Assembly (NCBI GenBank): GCA_030833685.1
Contig: JAURGS010000132.1
Span: 1 to 6,874, forward strand
From: Rhodoferax sp.
GTDB taxonomy: Bacteria; Pseudomonadota; Gammaproteobacteria; Burkholderiales; Burkholderiaceae_C
Reading direction: 5' to 3'
DNA: 6,874 nucleotides
The position numbers and the translations under genes were made by a program. Under the pieces are notes generated by a model that was not told the origin of the DNA, did no database searches, and worked only from the letters and a program-made list of their open reading frames with translations. Positions 1 through 5,726 of the stretch are shown piece by piece (position 1 is the first letter of the stretch; the number at the start of each line of letters is the position of its first letter).

Positions 1-555
1 AGCTACTGGTACCAGGCATTTTTGCGTAGCAATTACACCAAGGCGCAAGCCAGCGTGCGGGCAGTACAGAACAAACTCGCCTCTGCCCTGGGCTCGGGCC
101 AGCCGTTTGGCGGCGACGTGCCTGAAGCAGATTTGGCCAATTACCGCTACATGTTCGGCATGGAACGCTTTGATGCGGATAACAGCCTGGTGGCGACCCA
201 CGACAGCTTCGCAAAAGCACTCGCAACAGTTCAAGCTAACTTATCCAGCCAGAAAGCGGACACCAGCAAAGTCTACGAAGTGGTTTACCCCGAACAAAAA
301 ATAGCAGTGTTTGGCGTGGCGATGAACAGTAGCGACAGCGGAGAGGGCTGGTGGGTCAACAAGATCGGTGGCTCAACACACCCTGCGGCCTTGCCTTACG
401 AGCTTTTTATTGTGGACGGTAAGGTTTACTCTCTGTACGCGCGATTTCGCATTGCGCTGGCTTGGCCCGCGCTGGGCATGGGCCAGTTCATGGGCATCAT
501 CAACGCGCCAGAAGCAATACGCTCGATCATGACAAAAGTTGCCTCCAATCAGTGA
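1..555 (+). CDS. Unrecognised protein, C-terminal part (5' end cut by window)
   Basis: The frame is open from the first base and ends at TGA 553-555, so about 184 C-terminal residues of a longer protein are visible. The TTG at 22 could be read as a start, but it has no clear ribosome binding site and coding continues upstream in frame, so I treat the gene as truncated by the window. I do not recognise the family. The visible part has a mixed alpha/beta look, a WWVNKIGG segment near the middle, and a hydrophobic aromatic stretch near the C terminus (FRIALAWPALGMGQFMG) that might contact a membrane. There are no cysteines and no nucleotide-binding or metal-binding motif that I can see. It lies 35 bases upstream of a YeeE/YedE transporter gene on the same strand, so the two are probably co-transcribed; that is the only functional hint. 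Confidence is high that it is coding and nil on function. Confidence 0.75.
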   Translation, partial: SYWYQAFLRSNYTKAQASVRAVQNKLASALGSGQPFGGDVPEADLANYRYMFGMERFDADNSLVATHDSFAKALATVQANLSSQKADTSKVYEVVYPEQKIAVFGVAMNSSDSGEGWWVNKIGGSTHPAALPYELFIVDGKVYSLYARFRIALAWPALGMGQFMGIINAPEAIRSIMTKVASNQ

Positions 556-580
556 CCAAGGCGGCTGCGAACAGTTCAAA

Positions 581-584
581 AGGA
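581..584 (+). promoter_or_regulatory. Ribosome binding site of the YeeE/YedE gene
   Basis: AGGA lies six bases before the ATG at 591, inside the 35-base gap after the upstream gene. It supports this ATG as the start. Confidence 0.7.
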
Positions 585-590
585 TAAACA

Positions 591-1694
591 ATGAGTGCTG
601 CAGAAATGACTTCTTGGGTGGTCTGGGGCGGATTCGCCCTGGCCTTTGTGTTTGGCCTGGTCGCCAGCAAGACCAATTTCTGCACGATGGGTGCCATCTC
701 GGATGTCATCAATATGGAACACTGGGGACGTATGCGCATGTGGCTTCTGGCGATTGCCGTGGCTATTGTGGGCACGACCTGGCTGTCTTTCTCAAGCCAA
801 ATCGATCTGGATAAATCCTTCTACCAGCGTCCCATGCTGTCCTGGCTTTCGCTGGTCGTCGGTGGGCTTTTGTTTGGGGTTGGCATGACCATGGCGGGCG
901 GTTGCGCCAACCGTAATTTGATTCGCCTGGGCGCGGGGAGCTTGCGCTCGCTGGTAGTCCTCACCTTCATGGGCATTTCGGCCTACATGACACTCAAAGG
1001 CCTGTTCGGACAGTGGCGTGCCAGCTTTCTGGACCCTGTGGCCATCGATCTGGCCGCCATGGGCCTCAAGAACCAAAGCCTTGGCGCGTTCCTGGGCCAG
1101 GCGACCGGACTGCCAGCAAAAACTGCGCTTCTGGTCAGCGCTGCCATCGTCACGCTGCTGCTGTTGGCTTTTGTTTTAAAGGACGAGCGATTTCGCACCA
1201 ATATGGCGCAAGTCCTCGGTGCGATCGTGCTTGGGGCGATGGTGGTGGCGGCCTGGTATGTCAGCGGTCACATTGGTTTTGGCGAAAACAAAGACACACT
1301 GGAGATGCTGTACTTTGGCACCAACAGCCGGACCATCGAGTCGCTCAGTTTCGTCGCCCCCACGGCGTTCTCGCTTGAGTTGTTGATGTTGTGGACCGAC
1401 AAATCGCTGGGTATTTCCTTTGGTATTGCCTGCGCGCTTGGCGTGGTGCTGGGCTCCCTGGTCTGGTCGGTATCTAAGAAGACATTCCGCTGGGAAGGAT
1501 TTGCCTCGCTGGAAGACCTGCGCAACCAACTCATTGGCGCGGTTCTGATGGGCTTTGGTGGCGTGACCGCCACCGGGTGCACCGTTGGCCAAGGCATCTC
1601 TGGCGTCTCGACACTGGCCCTGGGTTCTTTCATTGCCTTGGCCAGCATCATTGGGGGCTCGGTGGCCATGCTGAAGTGGCAACTGCGCGACTAA
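591..1694 (+). CDS. yeeE: YeeE/YedE family sulfur-compound (thiosulfate-type) transporter
   Basis: This is a complete 367-residue polytopic inner-membrane protein of the YeeE/YedE family, whose characterised member TsuA takes up thiosulfate through a pore lined by conserved cysteines. Three family motifs are visible: FCTMGA with C31, GGCANRN with C105, and TGCTVGQG with C330. These match the spacing of the three important cysteines of TsuA. Hydrophobic segments lie at about 9-26, 50-67, 84-103, 118-138, 178-196, 205-225, 252-266, 272-292, 314-331 and 338-360. The N- and C-terminal halves each carry a G-x-G-rich cysteine motif, as expected for the internally repeated full-length form rather than the split half-size proteins. 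Start ATG 591 has a good AGGA site. No TusA-like partner (YeeD/TsuB) is visible in the window. The family is clear. The exact substrate (thiosulfate, sulfite or a selenium compound) is inference. Confidence 0.9.
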   Translation: MSAAEMTSWVVWGGFALAFVFGLVASKTNFCTMGAISDVINMEHWGRMRMWLLAIAVAIVGTTWLSFSSQIDLDKSFYQRPMLSWLSLVVGGLLFGVGMTMAGGCANRNLIRLGAGSLRSLVVLTFMGISAYMTLKGLFGQWRASFLDPVAIDLAAMGLKNQSLGAFLGQATGLPAKTALLVSAAIVTLLLLAFVLKDERFRTNMAQVLGAIVLGAMVVAAWYVSGHIGFGENKDTLEMLYFGTNSRTIESLSFVAPTAFSLELLMLWTDKSLGISFGIACALGVVLGSLVWSVSKKTFRWEGFASLEDLRNQLIGAVLMGFGGVTATGCTVGQGISGVSTLALGSFIALASIIGGSVAMLKWQLRD

Positions 1695-1726
1695 CGCGTC
1701 CTGCATGCGTTGCAGGTGATGACGCG
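1695..1726. terminator. Hairpin between convergent genes, possible bidirectional terminator
   Basis: The 34-base gap between the two convergent stop codons is almost filled by an imperfect hairpin. CGCGTC (1695-1700) pairs with GACGCG (1721-1726), and CTGCA (1701-1705) pairs with TGCAG (1711-1715). The loop is TGCGT, with a five-base bulge (1716-1720) on the 3' side. An alternative register pairs CCTGCA with TGCAGG and moves the bulge by one base. There is no run of T on either side, so it does not fit a classic intrinsic terminator. It could be a weak or factor-assisted terminator, or protect 3' ends. Confidence 0.5.
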
Positions 1727-1728
1727 GT

Positions 1729-2940
1729 CTACACCCGCTCGATCACCAGCGCAATTCCCTGGCCCACGCCAATGCACATGGTGCACAGGGCATAGCGACC
1801 TTGTGTCGCATGCAGGCGGTTGATGGCCGTCGTCAGCAGGCGAGCTCCCGATGCGCCCAGCGGATGCCCAAGCGCAATCGCGCCACCCCAGGCGTTCACG
1901 CGTGCATCGTCATCCGACAAGCCCAGTAAACGCAAAACAGCCAATCCCTGGGCGGCGAATGCCTCGTTGAGCTCGATGACGTCCATCTGCGCCAGACTCA
2001 AGCCGATCTGCGCCAGCACTTTTTCGGTGGCTGGGGCCGGGCCAATGCCCATGACGCGCGGGGGCACCCCCGCTGTGGCCATGCCAAGCACTCTGGCTTT
2101 GGGGGTCAAGCCGTACTTCACGGTGCTCGCTTCGTTAGCCAATAACAAGGCGCAAGCGCCGTCATTAACCCCACTGGCATTGCCAGCCGTGACCGTGCCA
2201 TCGGGTCGCACCACGCCTTTGAGTTTGGCCAGCGCCTCCAGGCTGGTCTCGCGCGGATGCTCGTCCTGCTCGATCAGCAGGGCATCACCTTTTTTCTGAG
2301 GCACTGGAACGCCCACAATTTCACGCGCCAAGTGCCCCGCCTTGATGGCAGCCACTGCGCGCAACTGACTGTTCAAGGCCATTTGGTCTTGCGCCTGGCG
2401 TTCAATTTTGTAATCGGAGGCAACGTTCTCGGCCGTCTCTGGCATCGAGTCCACACCGTACTGGGCCTTCATCAACTTGTTAACAAAACGCCAACCAATC
2501 GTGGTGTCGTAGACCGCATTGGCCCGGCTAAAGGCTGACTCTGCTTTGGGCATCACAAAAGGCGCGCGGCTCATGCTCTCCACACCACCCGCGATCATCA
2601 GCGAGGCTTCACCCGCCTTGATCGCACGCGCTGCAGTGCCAACCGCATCCAGTCCGGAGCCGCACAAGCGGTTGATCGTGGCGCCCGTGACCACCTCCGG
2701 CAAACCGGCTAGCAGACTGCTCATACGGGCCACATTTCGGTTGTCTTCGCCCGCCTGGTTAGCGCATCCATAGAGCACGTCAGACACAGCTTGCCAATCC
2801 ACTTGGGGGTTGCGCGCCATCAGCGCGCGCAAAGGAACGGCGCCCAGGTCATCGGTACGCACGCTGCTCAAAGCACCGCCGTAGCGACCAAAGGGGGTGC
2901 GAATCGCGTCGCAAATATAAGCGTTTACGGGTGCTGACAT
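1729..2940 (-). CDS. pcaF: 3-oxoadipyl-CoA thiolase (PcaF/PaaJ type)
   Basis: This 403-residue, full-length cytosolic thiolase is predicted to split 3-oxoadipyl-CoA with CoA into succinyl-CoA and acetyl-CoA, the last step of the lower pathway. Visible thiolase elements are the nucleophile C93 in NRLCGSGLDAVG, NEAF (325-328), the catalytic H359 in ALGHPLGASG, and the second catalytic C389 in CIGVGQG. The 3-oxoadipyl subgroup is suggested by YGCANQAGEDNRNVARM (57-73) and by the segment around 143-173 containing YDTTIGWRFVN and YGVDSMPETAENVA, which ordinary acetoacetyl-CoA thiolases lack. Start ATG 2940 has GAGG eight bases upstream (2949-2952 on the + strand). It is the last gene of the operon, 29 bases after the MaoC gene, and ends in TAG 34 bases from the convergent transporter gene. 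A general acetyl-CoA acetyltransferase is the alternative, but the subgroup motifs and neighbours argue against it. Confidence 0.92.
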   Translation of the reverse strand: MSAPVNAYICDAIRTPFGRYGGALSSVRTDDLGAVPLRALMARNPQVDWQAVSDVLYGCANQAGEDNRNVARMSSLLAGLPEVVTGATINRLCGSGLDAVGTAARAIKAGEASLMIAGGVESMSRAPFVMPKAESAFSRANAVYDTTIGWRFVNKLMKAQYGVDSMPETAENVASDYKIERQAQDQMALNSQLRAVAAIKAGHLAREIVGVPVPQKKGDALLIEQDEHPRETSLEALAKLKGVVRPDGTVTAGNASGVNDGACALLLANEASTVKYGLTPKARVLGMATAGVPPRVMGIGPAPATEKVLAQIGLSLAQMDVIELNEAFAAQGLAVLRLLGLSDDDARVNAWGGAIALGHPLGASGARLLTTAINRLHATQGRYALCTMCIGVGQGIALVIERV

Positions 2941-2969
2941 GGGGGTTTCCTCGCTTTCCCAACGGCAAC

Positions 2970-3407
2970 TCAGGCCGCTAATTTGAACAGACTGGTTGCC
3001 TCGAGATCGAGCACCTCATGCTGCGCGCTGTTGGTCATCTGCCAACGCCAGCGCACAATGCCCAGCGTCGCTTGGCTCTTCGATCGGCGAACCTCCAGCA
3101 CCGTGATGCGTAGAGATAGCTGATCGCCCGCGCGCACTGGATGCGGCCATTTGATGTAAGCCAATCCAGGCGACGCAAAAGACTCCGAGCCCTTAAGCAC
3201 AGCATCAGCCACCAAGCGCATGGCCAGCGCGCAACTGTGCCAGCCGCTGGCAATCAGGCCACCGAACGGGCCGCTAGCGGCGGCGATCTCGTCGGTGTGA
3301 AACCATTGTGGGTCATACGCCGTGGCAAATTGCAGCAACTCGTCTTTGCTCAATTCATAAGGGCCCAGCTCAATCACCTGACCCTCGAAAAAATCAGCAA
3401 ATTTCAT
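2970..3407 (-). CDS. Small MaoC-like (hot-dog fold) acyl-CoA hydratase/dehydratase
   Basis: A 145-residue single hot-dog domain protein of the MaoC-like dehydratase family, enzymes that add water to enoyl-CoA or remove it. The motif YDPQWFHTDE (31-40) supplies the Asp-His pair (D32, H37) in the spacing of the R-hydratase motif D-x-N-x-x-H, but with Gln34 where the classic motif has Asn. It is followed by the helix-forming GGLIASGWHSCALAMRL (49-65). I chose ATG 3407 because MKFADFFEGQ is a typical N terminus. A GTG at 3506 would add 33 residues that overlap paaH and do not resemble the family. There is no good ribosome binding site before 3407. The start lies 13 bases after the paaH stop, so translation probably depends on ribosomes finishing paaH. 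Context suggests a CoA-thioester step in the box or adipyl-CoA route, but the precise substrate is unknown. Confidence 0.82.
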   Translation of the reverse strand: MKFADFFEGQVIELGPYELSKDELLQFATAYDPQWFHTDEIAAASGPFGGLIASGWHSCALAMRLVADAVLKGSESFASPGLAYIKWPHPVRAGDQLSLRITVLEVRRSKSQATLGIVRWRWQMTNSAQHEVLDLEATSLFKLAA

Positions 3408-3420
3408 ATCGCTAATTTTT

Positions 3421-4935
3421 TCAATGTGCCGCAGCGTGTTGACGCAGCCAAGGGCTGACGCGGTAACGCTCGCCCCGGTAGTGCGCGTCCAGCGCTTCAA
3501 GCACACTGATCACACCCGCAGCAGACCATCCGCCCAACCAGTCGAACGGGCCCGCCGGATAGTTCACACCCAGGCGCATTGCGGCGTTGGCACCGTCTAT
3601 CGAACAAACCCCTTGCTGTACCGCGTCTGCGGCTTCGTTGATCAACATAGCCAGGGTTCGGGTCACCACAAGCGCTGGCGTATCTTGCACGCGAATTGGC
3701 GCCACACCCAGCATTCGAAGCCAGTTAGGTGCTGCGCGAACCCAGTCGCCGCTGGCTTGGCACGAGGCAGCCCAGGCCAAAGCTGCGCCAACTGCCTGCG
3801 AAGTCGGTCGGTCAAAGACTGCAACATCGCGCCCGAGCATCGAGGCGGTGCGGCCGTCACTCATGCGCAATTGCGCCCCGTCAACGTCCAGCCCTAGCCA
3901 ATCTGATTTCGGCTCTCGGGCAACGCTAAGGCCTGCTTGGTCTAGCGCTTGGGCCCAATGCTCTGCCCAAGGACCTCGTCCCATGACCGTCAGCGAGCGG
4001 TGCTCTGGCGGTGGCAACTTTGGGTCGGCCCCACTCTCTGGCGAAGGCTTTGAAGGATTTTCATGCGCCGCGCGATAGTCAAAAAAACCGCGGCCAGATT
4101 TACGCCCCAGCAAGCCAGCGTCAACCAGTTCACGCTGCACCAGCGAGGGCACGTAACGCTTGTCATAGAAGTTTGCTTCAAAGACCGACTGAGTGACTGC
4201 GAAATTGGTGTCGTGCCCGATGAGGTCCATCAGCTCGCATGGGCCCATACGAAACCCTACTGCGCGCAGGCAGGCATCAAGTTCAGCCGGCTGGGCGGCA
4301 CGCTCATGCAACAAGGCCAAGGTCTCGGCGTAAAACGGTCTGGCAATTCGGTTGACGATAAAGCCTGGCGTAGAGCGCGCGTGCACCGGCACCTTGCCCC
4401 AAGTCTCGCTGAGTTCAAAAATCGCCTGCGCCACAGCAAAATCTGTCTGTAAACCCGAGACCACCTCCACCAGTTTCATCAGCGGCACAGGGTTGAAAAA
4501 ATGCATGCCCACCAGCCGCCCTGGGTGTTGCAAACCATTGGCAATTGCGGTCACCGAAATTGACGACGTGTTGGTGGCCAACACACACTCGGGACCCACC
4601 ACCGTCTCAAGCTGCTGAAACAGTGCGCGCTTGGCGTCCAGGTTTTCAACGATGGCTTCAATCACCAGGCCGACATCGTTGGCTTGCGCAAGTTGATCGA
4701 CGACGGCAATGCGCGACAGTGTCTGCGCTGCGGCCTGGGCGGTGATCTTTCCCTTGCCCTGCAGTCCTTGCAAGGTTTGATCGAGCTTGGCCCTGGCCTG
4801 GCTGGCTGCGCCCTCGCGTACATCAAAGAGAAAAACGCGGTGGCCCGACTGCGCGGCCACCTGCGCAATACCCGCGCCCATAATCCCAGCCCCTATCACC
4901 AGCACTGGGGCTGCACTGAGCTCGGGGCTGCTCAT
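3421..4935 (-). CDS. paaH: 3-hydroxyacyl-CoA dehydrogenase, PaaH/PaaC type (3-hydroxyadipyl-CoA dehydrogenase)
   Basis: A 504-residue cytosolic enzyme predicted to oxidise (S)-3-hydroxyadipyl-CoA to 3-oxoadipyl-CoA with NAD+. The N-terminal Rossmann domain (about 10-190) has the dinucleotide loop GAGIMG (15-20) and D38 at the end of the second strand, favouring NAD+. NTSSIS (122-127), H145 in GMHFFNPVP and E157 in KLVEVV form the active site, with the His-Glu spacing of the family. The first C-terminal helical domain (about 188-290) starts STPGFIVNR. After a Pro-rich linker (293-312) comes a reduced Rossmann-like region (314-416) starting LTVMGRGPWAEHWAQAL, then a second C-terminal domain (417-503) starting DTPALVVTR. 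This layout and length match PaaH rather than the ~290-residue short enzymes. ATG 4935 overlaps the crotonase stop in ATGA, implying coupled translation. The adipyl substrate is inferred from context and subfamily. Confidence 0.9.
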   Translation of the reverse strand: MSSPELSAAPVLVIGAGIMGAGIAQVAAQSGHRVFLFDVREGAASQARAKLDQTLQGLQGKGKITAQAAAQTLSRIAVVDQLAQANDVGLVIEAIVENLDAKRALFQQLETVVGPECVLATNTSSISVTAIANGLQHPGRLVGMHFFNPVPLMKLVEVVSGLQTDFAVAQAIFELSETWGKVPVHARSTPGFIVNRIARPFYAETLALLHERAAQPAELDACLRAVGFRMGPCELMDLIGHDTNFAVTQSVFEANFYDKRYVPSLVQRELVDAGLLGRKSGRGFFDYRAAHENPSKPSPESGADPKLPPPEHRSLTVMGRGPWAEHWAQALDQAGLSVAREPKSDWLGLDVDGAQLRMSDGRTASMLGRDVAVFDRPTSQAVGAALAWAASCQASGDWVRAAPNWLRMLGVAPIRVQDTPALVVTRTLAMLINEAADAVQQGVCSIDGANAAMRLGVNYPAGPFDWLGGWSAAGVISVLEALDAHYRGERYRVSPWLRQHAAAH

Positions 4936-5726
4936 CGCTTGGTCCAGCTCGCGGGGCGTTTGTCTAAAAACGCTGCGAAACCTTCGCGCGCCTCGTCCGT
5001 GCCACGCACACGGCTGATGGTTTGCGCCGTGAGCTCGCGCACCTCTGGCGTGATTGGCCCCACATGCAGTTGTCCAAACAAGGCTTTGATCTCGGCGTGG
5101 GCGCCTGGGCCGCCCACCAGCAAATCTTGAATCACCGCGTCCACCGCCGCATCCAGAGCGTCGGCTGAGATCACTTGGTGCAGCATACCCATCGCGTGGG
5201 CCTCGGCAGCGCCAATTCGTGAGGTACTCAGCGCCAGGCGCTTGGCCTGGCGTTTGCCCACAGCATTGGTCAGGTATGGGCCGATCGCCGAGGGAAGAAT
5301 GCCGAATTTGGCCTCGCTCACAGCAAAGGTGGCGTTATCAGAGGCAATCGCGATGTCGCAGGCGCACACCAGGCCTACGCCACCGCCCAGGGCCGCACCA
5401 TGCACCCGCGCAACGACAGGCTTGGGTGCCGACTCAATACGGTAGAGCATGGCCGCAAAGCGACGGGCATCGGCCAGATTCCATTCCTGCGAAGCAGTGC
5501 TTGCGCGCTGCATCCACTGCAAATCAGCCCCGGCACTGAAATGCTTGCCTTGGCCGGCCAGCACAATCACGCGCGCGGCAGGATCGGCCAAAACTTGCGC
5601 GAACGCTGCATCCATCTCGGCGATCATGGCTTCATCAAAGGCGTTGAAAACAGCCGGTCTTGACATGGTGATTTGAGCCACGCCAGCGCCTCGCTGCGAT
5701 ATCACCAAAGTTGAATATTCGGACAT
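4932..5726 (-). CDS. Enoyl-CoA hydratase/isomerase (crotonase family, methylglutaconyl-CoA hydratase-like)
   Basis: A 264-residue, full-length crotonase-fold enzyme. The oxyanion-hole elements are HFSAGADL (62-69) and GAALGGGVGLV (110-120, with G115 as the second backbone donor). Of the two glutamates used by classic enoyl-CoA hydratase, the second aligns with E138 in SEAKFG, but the first is replaced by G118. FSAGADLQWM, GGGVGLV and SEAKFGILPSAIGPY resemble LiuC-type methylglutaconyl-CoA hydratases more than PaaF or PaaG. ATG 5726 is chosen because GGAG lies eight bases upstream and MSEYSTLVIS is a normal N terminus; a TTG 60 bases earlier would lie inside boxA. It overlaps the boxA stop by one base (TGATG) and the next gene by four. 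Context suggests hydration and/or double-bond isomerisation of 3,4- or 2,3-dehydroadipyl-CoA. A role in leucine or terpenoid breakdown is the alternative from sequence alone. Confidence 0.88.
   Translation of the reverse strand: MSEYSTLVISQRGAGVAQITMSRPAVFNAFDEAMIAEMDAAFAQVLADPAARVIVLAGQGKHFSAGADLQWMQRASTASQEWNLADARRFAAMLYRIESAPKPVVARVHGAALGGGVGLVCACDIAIASDNATFAVSEAKFGILPSAIGPYLTNAVGKRQAKRLALSTSRIGAAEAHAMGMLHQVISADALDAAVDAVIQDLLVGGPGAHAEIKALFGQLHVGPITPEVRELTAQTISRVRGTDEAREGFAAFLDKRPASWTKR

Noticed and set aside
22..555. TTG at 22 as the start of the first gene
   Set aside because: The same frame is open to the window edge (SYWYQAF precedes it) and no ribosome binding site is present, so the gene more likely begins outside the window.
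1176..1706. 176-codon open frame on the - strand opposite the transporter gene
   Set aside because: The product is rich in His, Arg and Gln with no family resemblance, as expected for the antisense of a membrane protein gene; the opposite frame is clearly real.
1820..2299. 159-codon open frame on the + strand opposite the thiolase gene
   Set aside because: It is antisense to a well-supported enzyme gene, with composition typical of GC-rich shadow frames and no recognisable motif.
3408..3506. Longer MaoC protein starting at GTG 3506
   Set aside because: The extra 33 residues lie almost wholly antiphase inside paaH, do not look like a MaoC N terminus, and MKFADFFEGQ is a normal family start.
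5232..5252. Inverted repeat CGCCAGG / CCTGGCG with a seven-base loop
   Set aside because: It lies inside the crotonase coding sequence, encodes ordinary residues of the family, and short GC-rich inverted repeats are expected by chance at this base composition.
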